64,000 nucleotides of DNA, taken from positions 992,001-1,056,000 of the forward strand of contig JBLDXI010000007.1 of assembly GCA_047495785.1 (NCBI GenBank). Reading direction: 5' to 3'. Under the pieces are notes generated by a model. The model was not told the DNA's origin. It ran no database searches and worked only from the letters and a program-made list of their open reading frames with translations. Below are positions 44,122 through 55,019 of the stretch, in pieces. The position numbers were made by a program, and so were the translations under genes. Source of the stretch: Lepidodermella squamata (lineage: Eukaryota; Gastrotricha). The stretch's first letter is position 1, and the number at the start of each line of letters is the position of its first letter.

Positions 44122-46254
44122 ATGGCGTCTTCAAACCGACCGCCTGAGGCTAGACCATTCCTTCCTGCTGGAAATCAAGTATCAAACAGAAATAATGCTC
44201 TAAATATTCAGCATTTGGGTAATTTTAATTAATTTTAATTAATTGAATTTCTGTAAAATTTTTTATCAGGACCTGCTGCGAAAATTCTCATAGTTACTGG
44301 TGCTGTGATATGCGTCCTGCTGATCATTTCTTTGCTCGTTTTTTACCTATGGATATGGCCGCATCCTTGCTTTAAAATCACCGATAAATCGTCGAAAAGC
44401 CCCATCGAAATCGCCTTCGATCTGCGAAAGTCTCTAATTTACCTGATTTTATCAAAACCTCTACCGACCGGGCTTTTTAAAAGTCCGCTAAAAGTCTGCG
44501 GGAAACAGCCGAATTTCGACGCAACGCTGATGGCAGCATTCAGTCGGGTTAAATTAGCCGCGACTAAGGTCGCCCTAAAACCGGCCGAAAGCTGTTTTTC
44601 CGATAATTCAAATAGCCAAGCGATGAAATTAGTCGTGAAAAATGGCGATTATTTCTCGAATATGACAACGAGTGGCCTGGAAATATCGATTGAATTGGTC
44701 GATAAATCGCCTAAAAAGCCAGCGTTCGCCAGGCCATCGGTAAAATACCTGCATTTATCGGCTCGAAACGGCTCGCTACACTCACCGACGCCTAAGCGGC
44801 TAAAAATCGATATCGAACAGCAAAGTCAATTGCATTTCGAGCCGCCGATCGGTGTATGGCTGAGTGATTCGCTCAGTCTTTTTACTAATGACGTTTTACT
44901 ACTACCATCAAAATCCGCGGAAAATCACTGCGGCGCCCCGGCGATTGGTTTGGGAGTCGACGGTGGGATTTTATCAAAAATCGGCCAAGTTCTATCGCAT
45001 CTCATCTACTACGGCAGTTTTAGCCAGTTGGAAACCAGCGCCGGGATTACTCAATTACTTTTCGTGAAATCAGTTGAAATTTCGCAATTTACCGCTCAAA
45101 CTAACCCACTCATGTTCGATGTGAAAATGGTGAATCAATCGCTATCGGAAAGGGGGCGAGTTTTCAGTTTGAAAGAGGCCTACTTCAAGCTGGATCATTC
45201 TCTTGTTAGAGTCGATAATCTGAGTTTAAACCTCGGCGATTCTGAACTAGCTTTAAAGAGCTTCCTAACCTTCGAGGCAAATTTGTCCCATGTCAACGCG
45301 AAAGGAACAGCGAAAAAGTTGGCTGGTGGCCAGGGTGGGTCGAAAATTCAGGAGGAATCCCAGTTAGACTCACCGCCGCCTCAAATGCCAGTTGAAATGT
45401 CGTTCCGCGACTCGCATTTCAAATTTTACTTCGACTCTGACCTATTTTTCAGCCGCAAATCAGTTGAGAAAACTTCGAATCAATCTATCTCGGCCTTTAA
45501 TCGGACAGGTTTTTTTCGGATGAAGCACGTTAATGCTGCTCAATTTGGCTACGACCAGCAAAATTCAAGTCTAACCGCTGCGCTTTTAAGCGGGAATCTC
45601 GAAACAGTCCTCATCAGGTCTTCAAGTGAATTCGTCCCGGATTTAGTTACCTCACTCGTTCAACTTATGATTATTTTCAATTTCACGATTTCAAACGTTC
45701 GAGGTCAGAACGTTAAGGTGGCTATGGGTGGGTCGCCGCGTGAGACCGCCCTTCAGCTGTACCGAATCGGGAAAATTTCGAATGAAATGAAGTTTGCCTT
45801 CTCGTTTTTTGACCATTCGGTGAAATCTCGGGAAATTGCCAGCCCGAACGCGCCTTATGCCGTAATAGCTCAAGCGCTAATGTCCGGTCCTGCGAGCCCA
45901 GCAATTAACAATAATTCAAAACTTCCACTGCTTAAATCTTCTTCGCCGTCGTTGCTTGCTGCCGGTTTAAAATCGAGCTCACTAGTTTCAGCCCTAGCCC
46001 CGCCGACTGGGATGGACCTCCAGCTATGGACCTTTACGATTAACGACCTGAGAGCTGCGGCTTTCCTGCCCAGTAAAAGTTACTTTCAAATCGACCGGCT
46101 ATCCCTAAAACTTGACCCGAGTTCATCTGATTCGAAGTCTACGGAGAAAAAACAACAGGAGATTCGGAAAAATCGAACTAATAGCAGTGGTGATAAATCG
46201 ACACAAAACGCCGACAACGCATATAATTACGACGATTATTCTGCTTTTTTCTAA
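44122..46254 (+). CDS. Large single-pass membrane protein, unknown
   Basis: Two exons (44122..44218, 44270..46254) with a 51-nt phase-1 intron give 693 residues. The first exon encodes a short Pro/Asn-rich cytosolic head. One strong membrane helix follows at about residues 37-60 (ILIVTGAVICVLLIISLLVF, then YLWIW). The remaining 630 residues are probably luminal or extracellular, with many N-glycosylation sequons and short alternating hydrophobic strands. A Gly/Lys/Gln-rich linker lies near residues 400-420 and the tail is Asp/Tyr-rich. I recognise no family. The strand-rich, cysteine-poor body could be a beta-sandwich or lipid-transfer-like fold, but this is speculation. AATAAA follows the stop within 30 bases, so the gene end is secure. 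Confidence 0.65.
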
Positions 46255-46384
46255 TTAAAAAAATATTTTTATTGAAAATCGAAAATAAAAATTGAAAAAA
46301 TGACGCTAAGTTTTGCGGTAAATATGTGATTTAATTAATCCCTCAAAGGTCATCGCATAAAACTTAATTAAATAATTAGCAATA

Positions 46385-46760
46385 TTAGCGTGACCCAGAA
46401 GTTGCGCCACTATTTTTTGATTCAGCAACTTTTTGTGACTAATTTTAAATTTTAAATTAAACCTACAGAGAGAATATGCCATATTTTATCCGCGATGTAA
46501 CCGAAGAAATAAAAAATTTACCGGAGAAAACCCGGAAAACCCCGATGGTAATTGGTTCGGTAATTTTCGGTATTTTACCCGGCTGGACCAAAGTACTCCG
46601 GATTTACCATTAACAAGTGACATGATTGATCACTATTGCTGTAATGTTTTGAATTTTTCCATAATTTTTCTGGCCATGAGATGAGACTTCGTCTCTCATT
46701 TTAGACTTTCTGAACCCTTTTTCGTGATTTTCTTTGCTTGCGTTGGGACAAGTTGTGAAT
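46385..46760 (+). repeat. Dispersed repeat, copy C (longest)
   Basis: The most complete copy of the family seen here; it matches copy A (3.9-4.1 kb), both halves of copy B (27.5 and 31.9-32.6 kb) and copy D (63.6-63.8 kb). Landmarks are TTTACCGGAGAAAACCCGG and TTTTCTTTGCTTGCGTT. It lies between two convergent genes. Confidence 0.6.
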
Positions 46761-46923
46761 AATAAAACTCGACGACAATTTATTGCGGAATAAATATACG
46801 AAGGTAATTTTATTGGAATTTTAAAGCTTTGCGAAATATAAAAATGTTTCATCTGCAAGTCATTTGAATATAATTTGCAAGCTTCGGTCGAATCCCACCA
46901 GGAATTCCATCAAATTTTGTAAA

Positions 46924-49900
46924 TTAAAAGTGGAAATGGCCACTGTGATCGTCGTGCTCGTGTTGATGTTGGCTACTCGTGTATTTAACAGCCTCGTGTT
47001 TGACACGAACATTCGATTGCTGGCATTTACCCGTCGTAGCATCAGCCTGGCACGTCTCCAGATCAACGTCAGGAATCGCGCCGACAACCATGTTCGACGG
47101 CTCGCTCCACGCCGTCATTGTCTGTGACTCCTCTTCGACAACAAAAGCTACGACGGAGAAGTAGACCTTAGACCCAGCTGGCCATGACGACTTTTCAAGC
47201 GTGATTGTGCCGGTTCGGGCGCGGCCAGCTACGTCGGTCGGTTTCGATGGCAATTTGAAACTTTCGACAATTCGGCCGTCGATTTTCGGCGAAACTTCGA
47301 TTTCGTCACTGCGGCCCCAAGCATCAAGCGGGTTCGATGTAGCGTTCAGGGCATAATAGGTCGCTAATAAAATGATCAGAAAATAAATGATCAAAAAATC
47401 GTTCTTTTCAAAATTTCGATATTTCAAATTTGAAATTTTTGAAATTTTGAAAAATCAACCTTCAACCTTTTTGAAATTTGAAATTTGAATTTTGCCAAAT
47501 TTGAAATAGAAATTTTTCAAATTCAGGTCTTAAAATACTCACGTTTTCCGCTATCAACTTTCATGCCATTCCTGGCAACGGCAATCCAGGTAAACGTAAA
47601 GGTCACATTGTCCTTAGTCGGTTCAGTGCTAGCCAAGCGGAACTCAGTGCAACGAGCCGGCGGCAACGTTTCAACCAAATCGTCCGAATTGCGGCTGTTC
47701 AACTTTTTCGGCACAACAACGCGTTTCGGCTCGCTTTCGCCCACCAAATTGCGAACGTCTCTGCCTTCGCTTGAATAAAGCATAGAGTCGTTGATTCGAC
47801 GTCGGATAACAGCTGATTTTGTGCTGTACAGCGACCCGCTCTGGTCTTCGAAGCGAACATCTCGCACCTCGAAAGTGCCGATTTGAAGCTCGCGGTTGAA
47901 AGCAATGTAGTTCCATTCGTGTTTGAAACGAGCCAAGAAATTGTCAGATTTCGGGAATCCCAACAATACACGTTTTGTCTACAATTTGAACATTTTTAGA
48001 AAATAGGATTTTAAAATTAAAAAATTAAAAAAATTAGATTAAACTCACATAAAACGTTTTTCCACCATCACCCTTGACTCGAATTGTGATACCATAACGG
48101 CCAGCGTACAATGCGTTATCATCAAGGCTGAAAACACCCGAATAGATGCCGTCATTCTTGTACAAATCAACACCATCCGCGGCGAAATTTTCGTAGCTCC
48201 GCCCATCGTCCACCAACGGAATGATCCAGCGCCTGTAATAAAGCCCTAGATCAGCCTGGCTCTCAAACGCCTGACCACTCTCGACAACAGCCTCAACCTG
48301 AGCGTTCAGGACAGCCATTGATCCGAACGAAATTGAAGCAACAATAACTTGGACGTTTTGTTGAGGACGGCGCCACCATAGGGCTGGGTTGGTAATCTCC
48401 CCAACTCGAATCTTACTAGTATACATTTTACCCTCAACAGTGAACGTTTGCTGCATTGACGTATCGACAATAGTTGCCGCCGAAATTGTTACGGGTTGAT
48501 GCTTAGATTTGTAAGCTGCCGAGGACGAAATTTGAAACTGCCAGTTGCCAACTTGTGGTTTGAAATTCATAGGGCAGGACAATTTGTTTAGAGTGGTTGA
48601 AACTGTGCAATCGACGACTGATTGCGAATTCGGGTCAATTAGTGATCCGGAGACTGGGGCGAGACTTGGGTCGTAGAAGGCCGAGATCAAGTTGTCATTT
48701 GACAACCCATCGTCCAATAAAATCGGGACAGCGATCTTGCTACCAGGCTTCAACTCGGTGTTAGTCGTAGACAAAACCGCCCTAAATAAAAAAAATCGAT
48801 TATTTTACTGTTTTTTTTTCAACCAATTATTGTGTCACCTTTTGATTGTGTCATCTTGGGTCAGTTCGATTAGAGCCGATTGGAAACTGACCAAAAAGCT
48901 GTAGATGCTGTCAGCGTTAGAAATCAAGAACGATTTGCCGCCGGTTTTATCGGCAATCTTTTCCAGCTCTTTATCCGCCTCGTCCGTAATTGCGACCGTG
49001 TGAACAACAACACGCTGGGCGATAATTCCATCGATGCTGTCGTCGTAGAAATTATCGGTGAAAATTTCGCCGTTCGGCCCGCATCGGTTATTCTCGCCGT
49101 CGGTCATCAGCAACATTTGACCGCCGAGACGACCGGTTTTCTTCAGCATATCTGTCGCCAAGTTCAAACCACTTTGAATGCAGGTAAAACCATTTGGTAC
49201 GATTGCTTCAATGGCTTTGATCAAACGAGCCTAAAATAAAAAATAAAAAATATTTAAATTAGGCGAAAAATTTTAAATATAAAAATCAATCGATTAGAAT
49301 TCGATTTGAAATTGGGTCAAATTTTCCTAATATTAAAATAAAATTTCAAAACTAATGAGGTCACACCTTTCCAGCAGCATCGCATTTCTCGAAATCTGAA
49401 ACTTTGGTGGCGACATTATCAAAGGTGACCACACCCAAGTAAATCGTTGGATCGGTCAAATCGATGAACTGAGAAGCTGCCGCCTTCAAATTTGCAATCG
49501 GCTGGTCAACCATCGACCCGGATGAGTCCAGAACCAGTACGATGTAATTAGGCGCTGGGGCAATGGGTTTAACTGTCGTCGTCCCACTTCCAGATGGCTT
49601 TTGGGTAGTCGTGGTAGGGCCGCCTTTATTCTCCTCATACGCCTCGTGAACGATGATAAATTCAGGGGTGGTGTCAATGTTGGATCGTGGCGGAGTCCCG
49701 CGGCCGTTGAAATCGTCGTGGGCTAGCATGACGTCGAACGTAGCGTGGCGGTTGCAAACACGGTTGTGCGTGTTGTCCATTTCGATGTTGTGGTGGCGTG
49801 TTGCGTCGCATGAGCGGCCGTCGCAGAAGTGGATAACTTGGTCGGCGTCGAAAAGCGGCGGCGCCCAATCTGGCAGCCAGGCCAACGAGGCTGTCACTTT

Positions 49901-52493
49901 GCTTTCCTTAGCCTGAGCTGACCAGTGCAGTTGCATGTCTTCATCGCAATAAACATAGGTCGTGTCATTATCCTAAAACGAAAAAAAACAATTATCGAAA
50001 ATTTTTAAATTTAAATTAGGAAGTGGCTATTTACACCCACCTGGTGGGTGTCATAAGGTGACTATTTACACCCAGTGTTCTTAAGATGCTAAATACACCC
50101 TTTTCGGGTGTAAATAGCAAGATTAGCGCACCCACTGGGTGTAAATAGTCACCTTATGACACCCACCAGGTGGGTGCAGATAGCCTCGACCTTTAAATTA
50201 AAAAAATTAAATTAATTAAAAAAAGTGAAAAAAATTCATAAAATCTGAAAATAATGAAAACGCAAGCCGACATTTGAGCAAAGGATATTTGCGCAAATTA
50301 GGCTCATTAGCCTTAAAAATAAAATTCAATAAATTTTGAAATCGAATATTACGACATTTGAGCAAACTACAAAATTTAAATTAAACTGCTCATTTGCTCA
50401 CATGTCTTTGCTCAAATGTCGCACAATCCTTTCAAATTGGCGTTTTCGAATTTTTCAATTTTGAAATGAATTTTATTATTTATTTTGAAAAATGGATTTT
50501 CCCTCGCACTCATTGACCTTACCTGGACGCATCGCGGAATTCGTTGATCCAACAAGGCTTTGTTCGGGTTCATTTCGATTTCATTGCGCGGGAATTCGCG
50601 GAAAATTCCAAAGTGATTGAACGCGAAATGCTTGACAATATTCGGTACGACAAGTTGCGCCTCAAAATCATCCGGCGTCATCGTAGTGCCGAAGCCCTGT
50701 GCCCCGCAAAATCCGACCTGAATAGTATTCATCGTCGCTCGAACAGGCGGCGAGTCAGGCTCTACATGGACATTAGACTTGACCAAATATTCGGCCGTGT
50801 TCATTTTCTCATCAGTCCTAACAGCGTTGGCTAGGCTTGGGTCCCAATGACGGGGTAGAACTATGCGGACACTTCGGAAAACCGCTCGCTGTTCAGTTGA
50901 TTTGTACAGCAAATCGCTAGCTTTAGTAAACGAATTTTTGATCTGCTGCAACAGGTAAGGGCTATTCGTGATATTTGGGTCAATGGCGACGCGGACATTT
51001 CGGTATTCATTATTGTCGAAGGTCATTCGCGTTGACGCAGCTTTGACCTTGGCGCAGCAAACAGCGTTTTTGTGGTACAAGGAACGGCACTCGCTCAATC
51101 CGGCTTGAACCAACCGGCCGCTGGGGCATTTCGTCGCGCTCACTGGGTCGGAACCACTGAACAGGTGGCAGACGCCCTGGCCCGAGGCGCAGTCGCCTAA
51201 ATTACTCTCCATAGTCGGTCGGCACAGGAAAAAAGCCGTAATTTTCGCCCAGCGGTCGTTGCAAGGCCAAGCGTTTTGCGCACCCTGGACTGTGGTACCA
51301 ATACGGATCCAGTCGGCACAGGTTCCAGCGTTGAAACGAGCGAGGTTAAGATCGGGATCGTTCCACAGCATCTCAGCAAAAGATCCAAAGGCCTCGGGAG
51401 TCTGAAGTACGAATAAAATTGGAATTTTAGATATTCTGAATTAATAATTATGAATTTATTAAGAATTTCAGATTCCTAAATACTGATACATAGCAGAAAA
51501 TATCTTAAAATTCCCCATTATCGGGTTTTAGAGCCAGTTCCCAATTTCTAGAAATCCGAAATTTAAAGTAAAATTTGAAAACTCAAAATTGAATTTTTTT
51601 AATTTCTAGCCCGATTTTTAGAATATTGGTAAAATGTTTACCATGTGGCCACCAATGTCGAAACGATCGAAAAATAGGCTGTTAATCCTCGACTGGACAG
51701 CCAATTGCAAATTAGCCAAAATGCGTTGATAAACCAAATCCGGCCTCGTCGTAGTGAAATCATTCAGCAAAAAGTAGGCAAAAGCGACATAACTCGCAGC
51801 CTGGCAATCGCCGCGCGGAACACAGGCGTCACGGAGTCGGTCATACCCAGGCAAGATGAATGGCAGAAAATTGATGACACGTTCCGGGGCCAAATCGTCG
51901 AGGTCGCTAAGCAACTTGTCGAGGCGTTGATAGGCCGTGGTGTAGCGCGGGCTGCAGCGAACCCCAGGTGATTGGGGTGTCTGCTCAACGCAACAGGTGG
52001 TTTGTTCGCGGTACTGATTAATGCCGCAGTTGTGATTGGCATCAGCCGAGGCGGCGTTCGAACAATAACGGGGCAATACACAAGCGCCATTTCGTTGACC
52101 TTGATCGGCTCCGAGAAGGGTGTTACCTTAAAATTCGAAAAATTTAAATTTTATTAAAATTTGAAACCTCTCCGATTTACCTTTGCATGCATCTCGTTTG
52201 ATGTAGCAGCATTGGGAACCTTCCGGGCATTTGAAAGGGTTGGTGTTGTTCAACGCTTGGGATTCGCCCAAATTCTGAAGACAAACCGACTTGTTTTCAC
52301 AGGTTCCAGCTTTTTGCGAGTTGGGGCTCGTGGTACCAACTGGTTTCCAGGCACATTCAGTTGTGCCGAGGTCGCTTGATTTCCATGGCTTGAACAAACT
52401 GCCTTCGTTGTAGTAGCAATCAGCTACAGACTGGCTGGCATCGACCAGGCACGTGGCGAGTGCTGAAACCAGCACTCCAATCACTATTTTCAT
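46924..52493 (-). CDS. CLCA-family secreted protein, VWA domain
   Basis: Eight exons (52181..52493, 51642..52126, 50523..51401, 49367..49972, 48839..49230, 48049..48781, 47543..47978, 46924..47363), all with matching phases, give 1427 residues. A signal peptide is followed by three cysteine modules ending in CC (CPEGSQCCYI, EQTTCCVE, KNAVCCAK), spaced somewhat like clip domains, with a helical block between the second and third. Residues about 398-559 match the CLCA protease-like domain (VRVAIDPN, VRIVLPRHW), but the zinc site HExxH is replaced by KHFAF (about 523). The VWA domain has an intact metal site (DSSGSM about 708; MTDGEN). Beta-rich CLCA and fibronectin-like parts follow, then a His-rich tail (HQHEHDDHSGHFHF). 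CLCA proteins self-cleave and regulate calcium-activated chloride channels; this one probably cannot self-cleave. No membrane anchor is seen. Confidence 0.85.
50025..50185. repeat. Intronic 161-bp palindrome
   Basis: Two 53-base arms (50025..50077 and 50133..50185) match as inverted repeats at 51 of 53 positions. The 55-base centre contains a further imperfect hairpin (GCTAAATACACCC with GGGTGTAAATAGC). It sits in the third intron of the CLCA gene, the longest of that gene. The RNA would fold into a very stable stem. Confidence 0.92.
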
Positions 52494-52557
52494 TTCTCCG
52501 CAGGGAAAATTCTAAAAAACGAAAAAGCGACTGCCCTTAAATTCGACACTTCGACTG

Positions 52558-52568
52558 TTTTATATATA
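52558..52568 (-). promoter_or_regulatory. TATA box of CLCA gene
   Basis: Minus-strand TATATATAAAA lies 65 bases upstream of the ATG, giving a short leader. Confidence 0.55.
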
Positions 52569-52917
52569 CTTCTCCCTCCTTCCAAAGGCATCTGTCGCGC
52601 ATATTTCTGGCGTTATTGTGGGCCTCTACTGATAATGAGAGATAAGGCTCTTTAGGTGCTTTCCTTTTTTTATTGCAGGGGCAAGTTTTATGACATCTGG
52701 TATGTGGTGACCTCTTTCGAGATATTTCCGCTGTGTGGATTTTTTTTAGGTTTTATTGCCTGATATGGCCAGGGCGTGGCGGGAATATTATTTAATCAAT
52801 TCATCCAGGGAAAAATGGGTGTTTAGGTCGGAGAAATAGGTCAGAGAAATAGATCGGAGAACTTCAAGTCATTAAAGGCCTAAATATGAATATTACGACT
52901 TTGCAATCAAGAGTCAA

Positions 52918-52999
52918 GGTAGTGTGGCCGAGTGGTCTAAGGCGCTAGATTTAGGCTCTAGTCTCTTCGGAGGCGTGGGTTCGAACCCCACCGCTGCCA
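52918..52999 (+). tRNA. tRNA-Leu (UAG), copy 2
   Basis: 82 nt, the same as copy 1 except acceptor position 6 (T instead of C), which forms a G:U wobble with the 3' strand. Anticodon TAG, long variable arm and T arm are unchanged. Confidence 0.95.
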
Positions 53000-53068
53000 T
53001 CATTTTTCCCATTTAAATTCTTAGAAATTTCGCATTCAATATCAAGTGATTGGATTACTCTTCAGACA

Positions 53069-53140
53069 AGCAGAGTGGCGCAGTGGAAGCGCGCTGGGCC
53101 CATAACCCAGAGGTCTGTAGATCGAAACTACGCTCTGCTA
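53069..53140 (+). tRNA. Initiator tRNA-Met (CAU), copy 2
   Basis: 72 nt, identical to copy 1, with the initiator-specific GGGCCCATAACCC anticodon arm and ATCGAAA T loop. It lies 69 bases after tRNA-Leu, as in copy 1 (69 bases there too). Confidence 0.95.
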
Positions 53141-53221
53141 ACTGTCGATATATTTTTAACCAGAATTTCTATGTGAAAAAGGAATAACCAAATGACTTGA
53201 GTGTTCGCTTATGGCCCAACT

Positions 53222-53257
53222 GCTGAGTGGGGTCGATCGCGTGGACCTTTGGCCACT
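53222..53257 (+). promoter_or_regulatory. U1 proximal promoter element
   Basis: The 36 bases before U1 copy 2 (GCTGAGTGGGGTCGATCGCG, then GGACCT-TGGCCACT) are nearly identical to those before copy 1, whereas sequence further upstream diverges. The position fits a snRNA proximal sequence element, somewhat close to the start. Confidence 0.55.
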
Positions 53258-53415
53258 AAACTTACCTGGCACTGGGATGCACCGAGCTCAGCAAGTCGGT
53301 CGCCCCAGGGCGAGGCGGGCCATTGCACTGCGGTCCGCTGACCCCTGCGCTCTGCCTCATCGGTGGAGTCGGGTGCAAAATATTTCACTTGGGTACCGGC
53401 GTTCGCGCCACACCC
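53258..53415 (+). ncRNA. U1 snRNA, copy 2
   Basis: Starts AAACTTACCTGG, carries the U1A-type loop CATTGCACTGCGG, the Sm-like AAAATATTTC and the 3' TTCG hairpin. It differs from copy 1 at about two positions (GGATGCACC versus GGATGAACC; CATCGGTGG versus CATCGGCGG). About 117 bases separate it from the tRNA upstream. Confidence 0.88.
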
Positions 53416-53643
53416 GTAAAATCGAAAACAATGAAACTGTTCCTTATTCATTGGGCTGAACAATCATCGAGTGATTTCACTATATTATGGTCCCAAACTT
53501 GTACCCTTTAATTCAACTGCTACTCATTGATGAAACTGATGAAGTAAATGAAATCGGAGGTACAAGCTACTGCGTAAATCTTGTCCGAACCGGAAAATTT
53601 TATTTTAAAACTTCAACAAGGAGATTAAAAGTAATCGAAATCA

Positions 53644-55017
53644 TCACTTGTTGCCGCAGATGGCAAGATCACTAAATTCGAGATATTTCAAAATCGAACT
53701 CGGCAATAATTCACCCAGTCCGTGCAATCGAAGTGCATCTTCCCGTGATTTCAGCCCAACGGGAAGGCAATTGACGATCGCTCGGCGGCAAATCGATTGC
53801 AAAGTGCGCGGGAAGGCCTTTCGTAACGGCTCAGTAATTCCACTGGTCAGCGATTCAGGAAACCCCGACAACGCATTATTCATCCTGCCGATATCAAATC
53901 GATTAAACATCCGAGCTTCGACGATAAATTTCATCAACACCTCAATCTGCGGCTTTACATTCACATTGTCCCGCAATAAATTGATTAACAAATTGAAAAA
54001 CGCAGCATCCTCTAATAAATCCGGCTCCAGCCGAGCGCCAAGACGAATAAGGGGTAGAACGCCGTTTTCAAGCGCCCGTTTGAACGCAAAGGTCTCCGGG
54101 GCGTATCGATACGCGATTCGAGACGCGTGGTAAAGCGACATTGCCAACGGCGAATATCGAGCCGTAAATCTATTCGTATTGCCTGGCTTCCCCAAATTAT
54201 TCACCGCATCGATTGGGGTGTTGGAAATGATAAGATTCGCAGCTTCCGGGCTTGAAACAGCTATTCGACTGACTTGATGTAGCGGAATGTTAAGGCCGGT
54301 ATCAATCGGCTCTGTCAAATCAGCGCCGAACTTGATCAAAAGGCGCAAAATTTCGGTAGCTTTCGCCGTTAACGGATTAACAGGCTGCTCCTCAAATTGC
54401 TGAAAATCGTGGATTGACAGCATTAGGGTGACTACAGTTAGTGGCTTGCTTAGATTAGTCCGATTAGGCGACGCGCCGAATTCAAGGAGAGCTTCAACGC
54501 CTTCGTCGAAGTAACTTTCAATGCAGCGATGCATTAAAGAGGCTAATAGGCAATTAGGTAAGTTGGTTTGCTTTCGTAAAATCGATCTCATCGTTTCGGC
54601 ATCTAACGACAGTCGAGCTATATGGAGGACCATCTCAATCTGAGGCAGAGGAATCGCATTGCCGTTTTTCACTTCTTCGTCGATTTGGCGTAGTAGGATC
54701 ATTTTAAGCCGATCACAGGCGTTTGTCATTGATTCATCTCGCCGCCATTCGATGAAGAGATGGAAGTCGTGGAGGTCAGAATCGACGAGTTCGAGCAAAT
54801 CGGCCGAACTCAGTGTTCGAGCAGTCCCAGGCCGGCCCGGCTGTTAATTAATCTCTGTTAATTCAAAGATTAAATTTCGGTTGGAAAATTTTACCTGAAT
54901 AAGGCAACGACTAGCGGTTTCTGACAATAATTGAGCCGTGCTGAGTAAATTATTCCGATAATTTGGCTCAGTTATCGGACATCGCCCATTGCACGCGAAA
55001 TTTGAGTGGAGTTCCAT
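53644..55017 (-). CDS. Ankyrin/SOCS-box-like protein, paralogue 4
   Basis: Two exons (54895..55017, 53644..54840) with a 54-nt phase-0 intron give 439 residues. The first exon carries the family head (FACNGRCPITEPNYRNNLL). The second has SDLHDFHLFIEW, ankyrin-like repeats (SYFDEGVEALLEFGASPN; EILRLLIKFGADL) and the SOCS-like end FPRTLQSICRRAIVNCLP followed by LGELLPSSILKYLEFSDL. The first SOCS helix keeps the canonical ICRRAI that paralogue 3 has lost. It lies 30 kb from its three relatives but, like paralogue 3, next to a U1/tRNA cluster. Function is inferred as a ubiquitin-ligase adaptor. Confidence 0.75.
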
Positions 55018-55019
55018 CA

